Notes under the pieces: model-generated
Databases searched by the model: none
Told to the model about the DNA's origin: nothing
The model's input: the letters and a program-made list of their open reading frames with translations, nothing else
Program-made: the position numbers and the translations under genes
Source: Oscillospiraceae bacterium
GTDB lineage: Bacteria; Bacillota; Clostridia; Oscillospirales; Oscillospiraceae
Length of the DNA stretch: 64,000 bases
NCBI GenBank assembly: GCA_910574635.1
Contig: CAJTCG010000005.1
Location: forward strand, 1 to 64,000
Direction of reading: 5' to 3'
Part shown: positions 1 through 8,533 of the stretch, in pieces
How the letters are laid out: the number at the start of each line of letters is the position of its first letter
Position numbering within the stretch: position 1 is the first letter of the stretch

Positions 1-108
1 CCATTCTTCCCATGGGATAATCTCGTCCATGATTTCCAGAAATTCTTCCCGTTTTGTTTTCTTTTTCCGGCATCTGTATTCCATATCGCTAAAACTTTCC
101 TGTTTCAT
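1..108 (-). CDS. IS5-family transposase, N-terminal fragment (runs off window)
   Basis: The reverse strand opens with ATG at 108 and stays open for 36 codons to the window edge. The translation (starting MKQESFSDMEY, then a K/R-rich run and ending IPWEEW) resembles the N-terminal DUF772-type segment of IS5-group transposases, where an I-P-W motif follows a basic stretch. A GGGGGCGCGGAG run precedes the ATG. The DDE catalytic core would lie outside the window. The gene reads away from the integrase remnant at 165, and the IS end probably lies near 150-165, where integrase similarity stops. Family assignment rests on 36 residues only. Confidence 0.6.
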   Translation of the reverse strand, partial: MKQESFSDMEYRCRKKKTKREEFLEIMDEIIPWEEW

Positions 109-164
109 ACTCCGCGCCCCCTTTTCCTTATTTTATCACATCTTTTATCATTTGGGGGGATTAA

Positions 165-988
165 ATCAGCGTTTCCTTAGAAAAACTGACGGCGATGGAC
201 CTCCAGCGGCTGTACAAGCATCTGCTGGAGAACGGCAGGGTGGAGTGTGCGGAAGCCAGGAACAAGCCCAGGGGCCTTAGCGTCAAAACAGTACGGAACA
301 TCAACCAGATGATTTCCTCCGCCCTGAACTGTGCGGTAGAGCAACGGCTGATCCCCGCCAATCCCACGAAGGGCTGTGTCCTGCCAAAGCTGGAGCGGAA
401 GGAAATGAAAATCCTGCCGCCGGAGAGCTTGGGTGCCTTTTTCGAGGAGGCACGACGCAGCGGTGTGTTCGAGTTGTACTACATCGACCTCGCAACTGGC
501 CTCCGGCGTGGAGAACTGCTGGGCTTAAAATGGAGCGACATTGATCTGGCCAGGGGTATCATCCACGTTCGACGACAAATCCTCCGGCAGAATGGCAGGG
601 TAGTTGAAGCACCCTTGAAAACGAAAAACTCATACCGCAACATTGCGATAGGAGCGGACACGATTAAGGTTCTCAAGAGTATGGAGCAGAAAGACGGGTA
701 TGTGTTCCCCTCGCCCTTTGGAGGCCTATGTCCCCGGACAGTGTTCTCCATATGCTGCAACGGGTGCTGAAACGAGCAGGGCTGGAGCGGATACGCTTCC
801 ACGACCTCCGTCACACATTTTCGGTGCTGGCCCTGCAAAACGGAGTAGATGTCAAAACCCTCTCTGCTATGCTGGGCCACTACTCCGCCGGATTCACGCT
901 AGACACATACGCCCACGTCACCACCTCCATGCAGAAGCAGGCGGCGAACGCAGTGGGGAATTTCCTCTCCGGTACTCTCCAGCCCTAA
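165..988 (+). pseudogene. Tyrosine site-specific integrase, truncated and frameshifted
   Basis: Two frames together encode most of a phage/ICE-type tyrosine recombinase. The first (ATG at 195, in-frame similarity back to about 165) carries the end of the core-binding domain and the first catalytic arginine in ATGLRRGELLGLKW. The second, from about 728 to 988, carries HDLRHTF, the LGH box and the catalytic tyrosine in LDTYAHVT. The frames join near 720-728, where one base appears to be missing between the GG codons and ATGTCC, so full-length protein cannot be made. The N-terminal third is absent; the frame is closed by TAA at 162-164 beside the transposase fragment, which suggests truncation by IS insertion. 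The 3' end lies 120 bases from tRNA-Arg, a usual integration target. Confidence 0.85.
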
Positions 989-1075
989 CCGCTCCGAACT
1001 CCCGTATGGGTCACGGCTTGGGTCAAACCGGAGTCACAAAATCAAACCACCAGAAAAAGTGCAGAGAGCAAAAGC

Positions 1076-1110
1076 AAAACCGCTGAAATTCAAAGAATTT
1101 CAGCGGTTTT
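1076..1110 (-). terminator. Intrinsic terminator after tRNA-Arg (bidirectional)
   Basis: A perfect 15-bp stem (1076-1090 with 1096-1110, loop CAAAG) ends in four A/T pairs on each side. It starts at the encoded CCA end of the tRNA on the reverse strand and also lies downstream of the integrase remnant on the forward strand, so it can stop both. Confidence 0.8.
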
Positions 1111-1186
1111 GGTACGCCCTGAGGGATTCGAACCCCCGGCCTTCTGGTCCGTAGCCAGACGCTCTATCCAGCTGAGCTAAGGGCGC
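1110..1186 (-). tRNA. tRNA-Arg (anticodon ACG)
   Basis: The reverse strand folds into a complete cloverleaf: acceptor arm GCGCCCT/AGGGCGT, D-loop with AGCTGGATAG, anticodon stem TCTGG/CCAGA with loop CTACGGA (anticodon ACG at 1152-1150), and T-arm containing GGTTCGAATCC. Discriminator A is followed by an encoded CCA (1112-1110). The length with CCA is 77 nt. The 3' half faces the integrase remnant, as expected when a mobile element used this tRNA gene as attB. Confidence 0.97.
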
Positions 1187-1372
1187 ATATGCCATCCTTC
1201 CGGACAGCTTTATTATAATAGCACACTCTTCCTAGAAATGCAAGCCTTTTTTTCATTTTTCTCAAGCGGCAAAAACCTTAAGGGTTTTTAACAATTTCCA
1301 CAGCGGTCTCCCGCCGCCTTTTTGGGGAGACGACGAAAATGTACCAAGGCCCGAAAACTTCTTTAATAAAAA

Positions 1373-1401
1373 TTGGCATCCGCTCAAAACCGTGTTATAC
1401 T
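1373..1401 (+). promoter_or_regulatory. Sigma-A promoter for the HPr-like gene
   Basis: TTGGCA (1373-1378), a 17-base spacer and TATACT (1396-1401) form a near-consensus promoter 33 bases before the start codon. The stretch 1187-1372 holds no gene I can support. Confidence 0.75.
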
Positions 1402-1434
1402 ATCCCCAATTATTTGACGGAACGGAGTGGGCAC

Positions 1435-1683
1435 ATGAATCGTACGGCAGTCGTACAGATCCCGGAGGAACAGCTGGACCAGGTCGCCACCAGCTTTATC
1501 AAGGCGGCCAGCGGCTTTTCCAGCCAGATTACCATCGCCCGGGGCGGGCACTGCGTCAACGCCAAGAGCTTCCTTGGCTTCCTCTCCTTGATGCGGGACC
1601 AGGGCGAGGTGGCGCTGACCGCCGAGGGCCCCGACGCGGGGGAGGCGCTGGACCGGCTGGCCGGCATCCTGGAAGCGAAATAA
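1435..1683 (+). CDS. HPr-family protein lacking the phospho-acceptor histidine
   Basis: This 82-residue protein has the HPr fold signature in its second half: NAKSFLGFLSLMRDQG matches the HPr regulatory-serine segment and is followed by the typical VALTAEGPDAGEALDRLAGIL. In true HPr the active histidine sits near residue 15 in a G-x-H-A-R-P motif; here the equivalent stretch reads AASGFSSQI and has no histidine. It therefore cannot act as a PTS phosphocarrier; a regulatory Crh-like role or another binding role is possible. The start at 1435 is preferred over an upstream ATG at 1339 because it follows GGAG and the promoter at 1373-1401 lies downstream of 1339. It is monocistronic, with its own promoter and terminator. 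Confidence 0.75.
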   Translation: MNRTAVVQIPEEQLDQVATSFIKAASGFSSQITIARGGHCVNAKSFLGFLSLMRDQGEVALTAEGPDAGEALDRLAGILEAK

Positions 1684-1692
1684 GGGCAAAAA

Positions 1693-1723
1693 GGGGACTG
1701 CCTTCCGGCAGTCCCCGCTTCTT
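1693..1723 (+). terminator. Intrinsic terminator after the HPr-like gene
   Basis: A 10-bp GC-rich stem (1693-1702 with 1707-1716, loop TTCC) is followed by GCTTCTT. It lies between convergent genes and may serve both. Confidence 0.75.
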
Positions 1724-1727
1724 ATGC

Positions 1728-3902
1728 TCAGGCCGCCCGCTCCAGCACCCGGCAGAGCATGGAGGTCGCCTCCCCCCGGGTGGCGGTCCGGCTTCCGGCG
1801 TAGGTCCCGGAGGCCAGCCCCAGGGCCTGGGCAAGGGCGGCGTAGCCCAGCCCTTCCGCGGGAATGCTCCCCTTGTCGCTGTACGCGCAGGTGTAGATTC
1901 CCCCCAGCCGGGCGGCGGGGCCGTAGCCCGCGGCGTCCAGCAGCATCCGCACCACGTCCGCCCGGCTCAGGACGGCGTTGTCGTCCCGCTCCGCAGGGCG
2001 GAGGAGCCCGAGGCGGTAGGCGGTATAATACGCGCTCTCCCGCTCATCCTTCTCCACGGCCTCCGGCTCCAGGGCCGCCCCCTGGAGGCTGTAGACCAGC
2101 GCCACCAGATCCCACTGGGTCGCATTTTTGGCGGGCCGGAACTTCCCTCCGGCATAGCCCGCGCCATACCGCGCCAGCTTCTCCGCGTCCGCCCTGGCGG
2201 AGCTCCCGGTCAGGTCGTCATAGGAGAGGGGCTGCCGGGCGCCGTCCCGTTCCTCCCGGACCGGCGCGCCGGTCTTGGCGTCCACGCCCGCGTAGTTCTC
2301 CGCCCGCTCCAGGCCGTAGGCCAGGCGGAGGGCATAGCCGTATTCCGTGCCCTGCTCCAGCAGCTTCGCCTGAGCCGGGTCCGCCTTGCTGAGCTTCTGG
2401 GGGACGTTCCGGTAGGCCAGCACGGCCTCATAGGTCCCCGCCCAGGCGGAGAGGGCCGTCTCCATGGAGACCATGCCGTTGGCGTCGTCAAAGGCCACGC
2501 CGCCGTCCCAGGAAGAGGAGAGGGAATAGACGGACCCGTCCGCGTTGTCAATGCCCACATGGACGGCGTTGCCCCGGAAGGGCAGGCCGTTCACCCCCTG
2601 GGCAAAGGTGAAGTGCCAGTACGGCTGCGTCTCCGTCCGCCAGGGCATGATCTCCAGGTCCGTCTGGTACAGCACCAGGCTCCGGTCCGGGAAGCGCGTT
2701 TTCAGAAAGGCCTCCGCCTGTTTCAGCGCCTCCTCCTCCGTGACCTTCTCCGCCCGCCCATAGGGGGCGGAGGACCAGACGCTGTCCACGGCCCCGGTCT
2801 TGGCGTCCACGGTGATGTTCCGGGTGAGGCGCTCCCCGCCGTCGGTCCGGGCGTAGCGCAGGGTGCAGAGGACCCGGCCCGCCTGGCCGTCCGTTCCGGC
2901 CTCGCTCTCATAGGACGTACCCGTCAGGGCATAGCCCCGGAGGCCGTAGGCGCCCTCCGCCCGGAGGGCCTTGTCCAGCTCCTCCTTGGGCAGCACGCCC
3001 TCCATTTGCTCTATGCCCTCCTGCTCCGCCTTGGTGAGGCCCGCTTCCTCGGCGGCCGTGTCCGCCGCCTTGGCGGAGGGAGCGGCGTTGGCCCCTCCGG
3101 CGGCGGAGCGGTAGCCCAGGCGCAGCTGCTCCTCCAGCTCCGTCAGGTCTATCAGCTCCCCGGTTTTGGCGTCCGCCAGGAAGGTGTGGGCCCCCGCCTC
3201 CGGCACATAGCGGAGGACGGCCTTGGCGCTGCCGGGGTCCCGGACATACTCCAGCCGGAGCTTCAGGGTTCCGGCCAGGGCCTCTTCCGCCTCACCGGCG
3301 GAGGCGGCGGCCTCCGGCCCGGGCACGCCGCCGATGGCGGCGGTTTCCGGCACGTCCCGGCTGAAATGCTCCACCAGCCCGTCCTCCACCCGGATGGAGT
3401 AGTGGAGGGGAGAGGGCAGGCTGTTGAGGACGAGGGTCCCGGACCAGGCGCTGCCGGAGCCCCCCAGGGAGGACGCGCCCTCCGGGCCGCTCAGCTCCGC
3501 GGCTTCTCCCGTCCGTAGGACCCGGGCCAGGAAGGCCTCCGCCGCTGCCCGGTCCTCCGCGCCGCCGTTTTCCGGGAAGGAGGGGAAGCCTCCTTCGTTG
3601 GAAGCGGGGGCGGAGGCCCGGGATTCCCAGCGGGAGAGGCTGACGACGGTGCCGTCCTCCAGGGCGGAGACGGAGAGGGAGCGCCGTTCCCCCTCCCAGC
3701 TCAGGTCCCAGACAGGAGCCAATTCCTCGGACAGGCTGCCCCGGAAGGTCTCATAGGCTTCCGTGTCCAGGGCCAGGGCCTCCTTCACCAGGGCGGTGAC
3801 CTTGGCAAGGCGAACGTCCTGGGATTCCTCCGCCGCGGCGGCGGGCAGGGTCAGCGCCGCCAGCAGGGCGGCGGCCAGGGTCAGGGAAAGCAGGCGTTTC
3901 AT
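1728..3902 (-). CDS. Exported YcdB/YcdC (PepSY-like) protein with C-terminal SLH-like repeats
   Basis: A 724-residue secreted protein. It starts with a signal peptide (MKRLLSLTLAAALLAALTLP, cleavage near AAA-EE), contains repeated PepSY/YcdB-type segments recognisable by the recurring 'DAKTG' turn (for example FLADAKTGELIDLT, VDAKTGAVDSV, VDAKTGAPVREE), and ends in about 180 residues resembling SLH repeats (YAGGKFRPAKNATQWDLVALVYSL, SRADVVRMLLDAAGY, TRGEATSMLCRVLE). SLH modules normally anchor proteins to cell-wall polymers, so it probably sits on the cell surface. The start at 3902 is chosen because GGAGGG lies six bases upstream; the alternative ATG at 3908 abuts that site. Biochemical activity is unknown; PepSY domains are often inhibitors or modulators of peptidases. 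Confidence 0.8.
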   Translation of the reverse strand: MKRLLSLTLAAALLAALTLPAAAAEESQDVRLAKVTALVKEALALDTEAYETFRGSLSEELAPVWDLSWEGERRSLSVSALEDGTVVSLSRWESRASAPASNEGGFPSFPENGGAEDRAAAEAFLARVLRTGEAAELSGPEGASSLGGSGSAWSGTLVLNSLPSPLHYSIRVEDGLVEHFSRDVPETAAIGGVPGPEAAASAGEAEEALAGTLKLRLEYVRDPGSAKAVLRYVPEAGAHTFLADAKTGELIDLTELEEQLRLGYRSAAGGANAAPSAKAADTAAEEAGLTKAEQEGIEQMEGVLPKEELDKALRAEGAYGLRGYALTGTSYESEAGTDGQAGRVLCTLRYARTDGGERLTRNITVDAKTGAVDSVWSSAPYGRAEKVTEEEALKQAEAFLKTRFPDRSLVLYQTDLEIMPWRTETQPYWHFTFAQGVNGLPFRGNAVHVGIDNADGSVYSLSSSWDGGVAFDDANGMVSMETALSAWAGTYEAVLAYRNVPQKLSKADPAQAKLLEQGTEYGYALRLAYGLERAENYAGVDAKTGAPVREERDGARQPLSYDDLTGSSARADAEKLARYGAGYAGGKFRPAKNATQWDLVALVYSLQGAALEPEAVEKDERESAYYTAYRLGLLRPAERDDNAVLSRADVVRMLLDAAGYGPAARLGGIYTCAYSDKGSIPAEGLGYAALAQALGLASGTYAGSRTATRGEATSMLCRVLERAA

Positions 3903-3938
3903 GGTCATCCCTCCAAATCTTGTTGTGTTCCTTTAGAC

Positions 3939-3971
3939 GGCGGGGGCGGGAAAAAGGTTCCCGCCCCCGCC
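3939..3971 (-). terminator. GC-rich hairpin downstream of yfbR
   Basis: A perfect 14-bp inverted repeat (3939-3952 with 3958-3971) lies 15 bases after the yfbR stop on the reverse strand. There is no clear U-tract, so it may be a weak terminator or a 3'-end stabiliser. It also lies just upstream of the YcdB/SLH gene. Confidence 0.45.
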
Positions 3972-3985
3972 GCGATTGAAACGTC

Positions 3986-4561
3986 TTATTTCAGCTGGTC
4001 CAGGGTCAGGGAAAAGCTGTCCATGAAGGTCTCCAGAAAATATTCCACCTCCGGCAGGCCGTAGCCCTCCAGAACCTTTCGCGTCTGGGCGGCGGCGTCC
4101 CGGAATTCGGTGTTTCCGGCCTTCAGCTCCTCCACGCATTTGATGTACGCTGAGAGCTTGTCCGCCGCCTTCACCAGCCGCTCCACCTCCGGGTCCACCT
4201 CCGTGAGCACCGGGGCGTAGGCCTCCCGCAGCTCCTGGGGCAGCATGGCCAGCAGCTTCCGCTCCGCCACCGCCTCCACCTCCTTATAGGCGTGCTGGAT
4301 GGCGGGGTTGCCGTATTTGATGGGGGTGGGCATGTCCCCGGTTAAAATCTCGCTGGCGTCGTGGTACAGCGCCGCCGCCGCCACCGCTCCGGGGTCGGCG
4401 GTCCCGCCGAATTTCTCGTTGCGGATCACCGCCAGGGCGTGGGCCAGGACGGCGGCCTGGTGGCTGTGCTCCTGGACGTTCTCCGGCGCGGTGTTCCGCA
4501 TCAGCGCCCAGCGCTGGATGAACCGCATCCGGGAGAGGTAGGCGAAAAAGTGGCTCTTCAT
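3986..4561 (-). CDS. yfbR: HD-domain 5'-deoxynucleotidase, YfbR family
   Basis: This 191-residue protein matches the YfbR family, which dephosphorylates deoxyribonucleoside 5'-monophosphates in the cytosol. HD-domain metal ligands are visible: the first His in ENVQEHSHQAA (about residue 33), the H-D pair in ALYHDASEILTGDMPTPIKY (about 67-68) and the later Asp in KAADKLSAYIKCVEELKAGN. The TGDMPTPIKY sequence is a family hallmark. Length is normal. It lies four bases after the mtaB stop and is presumably co-transcribed with it; the functional link, if any, is not obvious. Confidence 0.88.
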   Translation of the reverse strand: MKSHFFAYLSRMRFIQRWALMRNTAPENVQEHSHQAAVLAHALAVIRNEKFGGTADPGAVAAAALYHDASEILTGDMPTPIKYGNPAIQHAYKEVEAVAERKLLAMLPQELREAYAPVLTEVDPEVERLVKAADKLSAYIKCVEELKAGNTEFRDAAAQTRKVLEGYGLPEVEYFLETFMDSFSLTLDQLK

Positions 4562-4565
4562 ATCC

Positions 4566-5867
4566 TCACTCCTTCAGTTCCCCGAAGAGGGTTTCCCCGT
4601 CGGTTTGGGTGATGGCCACGGGGCGGATCTGGTTGTGCAGGCCCTCCCCCTTCACCAGCACCTCCGCGTAGTTGGGGGCGTGGCCCAGGAAGAGGCCCTC
4701 CTTTCCGGCGGGCTGCTCAAAGAGCACCTCTTCCGTCCGGCCCACGCACTCCTCCAAGTAGGTCCGGCGCATGGCGGCGGCGGCCTCCGCCGCCCGGCGG
4801 GCCCGCTCGGCCCGGAGGGCCTTGGGAAGCTGCTCCATCTCCGCCGCCGGGGTGCCGGGGCGCTGGGAGTAGGGGAAAATGTGCATCCGGGCAAAGCCGC
4901 AGCTTTGAATAAACTCCAGGGTTTCCTGAAACTCCTCCTCCGTCTCCCCGGGGAAGCCGGTGATGAGGTCCGTGGTGATTGCGGGGTGGCGGAAGGTTTT
5001 TTTCAAAAGCTCCACGGCCTGGAGATACCGCTTTGTGTCGTACTTCCGCCGCATCCGCCGCAAGGTGGCGTCGCAGCCGCTTTGGAGGGAGAGGTGGAAC
5101 TGGGGGCACAGGTCCGGCAGGATTGCCGCCCTCTGGCAGAACTCCTCCGTGACGGTCCGGGGCTCCAGGCTCCCCAGCCGGAGGCGCACGCCCGGCACGG
5201 CGGCGCTGACGGCCTCCAGCAGATCGATGAGGGTGGTCCCCTGGCAGAGGTCCCGGCCCCAGGAGGAAATCTCAATGCCCGTCAGCACAATCTCCTGATA
5301 GCCCTGGTTTTTCAGCTCCAGGGCCTGGACCGCCGCCTCCCCCATGGGCAAAGAGCGCACCGGGCCCCGGGCATAGGGGATGATGCAGTAGGAGCAGAAG
5401 TTGGCGCAGCCGTCCTCCACCTTCAAAAGGGCCCGGGTCCGGCCCTCCAGCCCCCCGGCGGGGAGCCATTCAAAATGCCGCCGCTCAAAGGGCGGGTCCA
5501 CGGCCTCCAGGGGGGTCTTGCGCTCCCGCTCTTGGACGGCCTGTTCCAGAAGGCTTAAAAAGCCCATGCGGTCCCCGGTGCCCGTCAGCACGTCGGCCCC
5601 CAGGGCCCGGGCCTCGGCGGCGTGGGTCTGGGACCAGCAGCCGCAAACGGCCACCACGGCCCCCGGGTGCTCCCGGCGGGCCCGGTGGACGGCCTGGCGG
5701 GACTTCTGGTCCCCGGCGGCGGTGACGGAGCAGGTATTGATAACGTAGGCGTCTGCCTCCTGGCCGAAGGGGACCGTCTCATGGCCCCGGGCCCGGAGCT
5801 CCCGCTCCATGGCCTGGGTCTCGTACTGGTTCACCTTGCAGCCAAGGGTGTAGATGGCGACTTTCAT
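4566..5867 (-). CDS. mtaB: tRNA t6A37 C2-methylthiotransferase MtaB
   Basis: A 433-residue radical-SAM methylthiotransferase that converts t6A to ms2t6A at position 37 of ANN-decoding tRNAs. The N-terminal UPF0004 domain (about 1-115) supplies the cluster cysteines in TLGCKVNQYE, INTCSVT and VCGCWSQ. The radical-SAM core begins with GCANFCSYC (C-x3-C-x2-C), followed by IIPYARGPVRS. A C-terminal TRAM-like segment ends the protein. Length and motif order are those of MtaB rather than MiaB or RimO (TLGCKVNQYET start). It is expressed from a promoter that diverges from a cysteine desulfurase gene, a plausible sulfur-supply neighbour. Confidence 0.93.
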   Translation of the reverse strand: MKVAIYTLGCKVNQYETQAMERELRARGHETVPFGQEADAYVINTCSVTAAGDQKSRQAVHRARREHPGAVVAVCGCWSQTHAAEARALGADVLTGTGDRMGFLSLLEQAVQERERKTPLEAVDPPFERRHFEWLPAGGLEGRTRALLKVEDGCANFCSYCIIPYARGPVRSLPMGEAAVQALELKNQGYQEIVLTGIEISSWGRDLCQGTTLIDLLEAVSAAVPGVRLRLGSLEPRTVTEEFCQRAAILPDLCPQFHLSLQSGCDATLRRMRRKYDTKRYLQAVELLKKTFRHPAITTDLITGFPGETEEEFQETLEFIQSCGFARMHIFPYSQRPGTPAAEMEQLPKALRAERARRAAEAAAAMRRTYLEECVGRTEEVLFEQPAGKEGLFLGHAPNYAEVLVKGEGLHNQIRPVAITQTDGETLFGELKE

Positions 5868-5884
5868 AGTGGATCAGATTCTCC

Positions 5885-5913
5885 TTGCGCTTTGTAAGAT
5901 TGTTCGCTATAAT
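5885..5913 (+). promoter_or_regulatory. Sigma-A promoter for the cysteine desulfurase gene
   Basis: TTGCGC (5885-5890), a 17-base spacer and TATAAT (5908-5913) lie about 70 bases before the start codon. Confidence 0.75.
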
Positions 5914-5928
5914 GGCTTGGCATGCCCT

Positions 5929-5957
5929 ATTATACTGGAATCTCCCGGTTTGGGCAA
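5929..5957 (-). promoter_or_regulatory. Sigma-A promoter for mtaB-yfbR
   Basis: On the reverse strand TTGCCC (5957-5952), 17 bases and TATAAT (5934-5929). It lies face to face with the forward promoter at 5885-5913, so the two polymerases run toward each other and the transcripts overlap for about 30 bases. Confidence 0.7.
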
Positions 5958-5984
5958 GCCCCCTGGAAAGGAGTTTTTTACCAG

Positions 5985-7112
5985 ATGATTTACCTGGATT
6001 ACGCCGCCACCGCCCCCGTCCCCCGGGCCGTGGCGGACGCCATGATAGAAGTCCTGACGGAGCGGTACGGAAATCCCAGCTCCCAGTATCCCTTCGGCGC
6101 GGAAATGAAAAAGCGGGTCGAGGACTGGCGGAGGGCCGTGGCCGCTCTGCTGGACTGCCCGGCGGAGGGGCTGCATTTCACCTCCTGCGGCACCGAGGGG
6201 GACAACTGGGCCCTCCGGGCCGCCGTGTGGCAGAACCGGCACGTTGGAAACCACATCGTCACCACGGCGGTGGAGCACAGCGCCGTGCTGGAGTGCTGCA
6301 AGTGGCTGGAGCGGGAGGGGTGCGAGGTCACGTACCTCGCCCCGGACCAAAACGGCAGTCTTACGGCGGAGCAGGTTTTAGAGGCCGTCCGGCCCGACAC
6401 CGCCGCCGTCTCCGTCATGCTGGTGAACAACGAGCTGGGGACCGTGTACCCCGTTGCGGACATCGCCAGGGGCCTTGCCGCCCGAAATCCCAAGACCCTC
6501 CTCCACACCGACGCGGTGCAGGGCCTGGGGGCCTTCTCCGCCAGGGCCCTGGGGGCGGATTTTGTAACGGTTTCCGCCCACAAGATCGGCGGGCCCAAGG
6601 GCGTCGGGGCCCTGTACATCGGCCCCCGGGTGCGGAATCCCCGGCCCCTTCTGGCGGGCGGGGGGCAGGAGCGGGGCCTCCGCTCCGGCACCGAGGCCAC
6701 GGCCCAGATCGCGGGCTTTGCCAGGGCGGCGGAGCTGCGCCTGGAGGACCGGGAGCGGAACCGGGCCCATTTGGAGGCCCTTCACGCCGTAGCCCTGGAG
6801 AAGATGCTTGCCATACCGGACATGGTTTGCGTGGGGGCGGGGACGGCCCCTCACATTCTGCCGCTGTCCCTGGCGGGCTGGCCCGCCGGAAACATCGTCA
6901 ACGACCTGGGAAGCCAGGGAATCTGCGTCTCCGCCGGGTCCGCCTGCCACCAGGGCAAGCCCAGCCATGTCGTTGCCGCCCTGAAGCTCCCCAAGCGGGT
7001 GGCCGCCGGGGTGATCCGCCTCAGCTTTGGCCCCGGCACCACCGAGGCGGACATCGACGCCTGTGCCCAGGCCCTCCGGCGGCACCGGGACACCCGGATG
7101 CCCATGCTGTAA
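5985..7112 (+). CDS. Cysteine desulfurase, NifS/IscS type
   Basis: A 375-residue class V aminotransferase that mobilises sulfur from cysteine as an enzyme persulfide. It starts MIYLDYAATAPV as family members do. The PLP-binding lysine is in SAHKIGGPKG (about residue 203) and the persulfide cysteine in SAGSAC near residue 325. AAGGAG lies 11 bases before the ATG at 5985; the longer frame from 5922 would add a non-conserved extension and is rejected. No IscU scaffold gene is adjacent, so its sulfur acceptor could be tRNA-thiolation enzymes such as ThiI (56200-57378) or an Fe-S scaffold encoded elsewhere. The MATE gene follows 32 bases downstream. Confidence 0.92.
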   Translation: MIYLDYAATAPVPRAVADAMIEVLTERYGNPSSQYPFGAEMKKRVEDWRRAVAALLDCPAEGLHFTSCGTEGDNWALRAAVWQNRHVGNHIVTTAVEHSAVLECCKWLEREGCEVTYLAPDQNGSLTAEQVLEAVRPDTAAVSVMLVNNELGTVYPVADIARGLAARNPKTLLHTDAVQGLGAFSARALGADFVTVSAHKIGGPKGVGALYIGPRVRNPRPLLAGGGQERGLRSGTEATAQIAGFARAAELRLEDRERNRAHLEALHAVALEKMLAIPDMVCVGAGTAPHILPLSLAGWPAGNIVNDLGSQGICVSAGSACHQGKPSHVVAALKLPKRVAAGVIRLSFGPGTTEADIDACAQALRRHRDTRMPML

Positions 7113-7144
7113 ATTTTATAATAATCGTTTGATAAAGGTGACTT

Positions 7145-8533
7145 ATGTTCAATTTCCTCCGCCGGGAACCCGGCTTTTACAAGCGGCTTTTTAAGCTCTC
7201 CCTGCCCATGATTCTGCAAAACCTCATCACCTTTTCCCTGGGGCTCATCGACACCTTCATGGTTTCCCGCCTGGGAAACGCGGAGATGGCGGCGGTGACC
7301 ACCGCCAACGTCCCGGTGTTCCTCCTCACCAGCATTGTCTTCGGCTTCCAGAGCGGCCTGGGCATTCTGGTGAGCCAGTACTGGGGCAAGGGGGACGAGA
7401 AGAGCGTCAGCCGCGCCATGGGCGTTGCCTCCCTGCTGGGAACAGCCGTCACGCTGCCCCTGGCCCTGGCCTTCTGGGCCTTCCCGGTGCCCGTGATGGA
7501 CCTCCTGTCCAACAAGCACGAGCTTTCCCTGCTGGGCGCGCCCTACCTCCAGGTCATCGGCTTTGCCTATGTGTTCAACATGCTCTCCTCCATCTACGTC
7601 AGCGCCCGGCGGAGTGTGGAGGACCCGGCCTTCGGCATGAAGCTCTTCGGCTTTTCCACCATCCTGAACACGGGCCTGAACTACCTGCTGATTTTCGGCA
7701 ATTTCGGCTTCCCCGCCCTGGGGGTGGCCGGGGCCGCCATCGCGACGCTGCTGGCCCGGATCAGCGAGTTTGTCATCTGCGTTGTCTGCGCCCTGCGGAG
7801 CAGGCTCATCCCCCTGCACCTGGGGCTGTTCTTCCGCCCGGGCCTGGACATGATGCGCCGCTTTGTCAAGTACGCCTCCCCGGTGGTGCTGAACGAAACC
7901 GTCTGGGGCCTGGGGAACTCCCTTTTGACCGTTATCCTGGGCTACACGGACAACTCCGTGGAGATGCTGGCGGCCAACGCCGTCATGGGCAATTTGAACC
8001 GCCTGTTCCTGGTGGTCTGCTTCGGCCTGGGAGCCGCCACGGCGGTGATAGTGGGCAAGGCCATCGGCGAGGGCCAGGGCCGGGAGAAGGTCATGGACCT
8101 GAGCCGGGCCCTCCTCTGGTTCGCCGTGCTGGTGGGGACGGCGCTGGCGGTGTTCTCCATCGCCCTGGTGCCTTTGCTGTTCGTGCCCGTTATTTTCCCC
8201 ATGTTCAAGCTCTTCGGCCTCTCCGCCGAAATCGCCACGGCCCTGGCGGTCATGGGCTTCGCCTCCATCCCCCTCCACGCCTGTGCCATCTCCGCCATCA
8301 CCGGGGTCCTCCGGGCCGGGGGCGACGTAATGTGGTCCACGGTCCTGGACATCGCCCCCCAGTGGGTGGTGTGCCTTCCCGCCACGGCCCTGGTGGCCCT
8401 GGTTCTGAAACTGGGATGCTGGCCCATTGCCTTCGCCATCCAGCTGGAAAGCATCGTGAAATTCCCCCTCTGCCTCTGGCGGGTCCGGGGCGGGAAGTGG
8501 ATCAACGACGTGACGGGAGGCGGAACGGAATGA
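7145..8533 (+). CDS. MATE-family multidrug/cation efflux transporter
   Basis: A 462-residue integral membrane protein with about 12 hydrophobic segments. The N-terminal half has the MATE signature LPMILQNLITFSLGLIDTFMVSRLGNAEMAAVT, and the second half repeats the pattern around VKYASPVVLNETVWGLGNSLLTVILG. MATE proteins export cationic drugs or metabolites using Na+ or H+ gradients; the substrate cannot be read from sequence. Its stop codon overlaps the start of the next gene (ATGA), which indicates translational coupling with the 23S rRNA methyltransferase-like gene, a combination compatible with self-protection against antibiotics (inference). Confidence 0.9.
   Translation: MFNFLRREPGFYKRLFKLSLPMILQNLITFSLGLIDTFMVSRLGNAEMAAVTTANVPVFLLTSIVFGFQSGLGILVSQYWGKGDEKSVSRAMGVASLLGTAVTLPLALAFWAFPVPVMDLLSNKHELSLLGAPYLQVIGFAYVFNMLSSIYVSARRSVEDPAFGMKLFGFSTILNTGLNYLLIFGNFGFPALGVAGAAIATLLARISEFVICVVCALRSRLIPLHLGLFFRPGLDMMRRFVKYASPVVLNETVWGLGNSLLTVILGYTDNSVEMLAANAVMGNLNRLFLVVCFGLGAATAVIVGKAIGEGQGREKVMDLSRALLWFAVLVGTALAVFSIALVPLLFVPVIFPMFKLFGLSAEIATALAVMGFASIPLHACAISAITGVLRAGGDVMWSTVLDIAPQWVVCLPATALVALVLKLGCWPIAFAIQLESIVKFPLCLWRVRGGKWINDVTGGGTE

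Noticed and set aside
728..988. Second integrase frame as an independent gene
   Set aside because: It starts exactly where the first frame loses similarity and completes the same recombinase, so it is one frameshifted gene.
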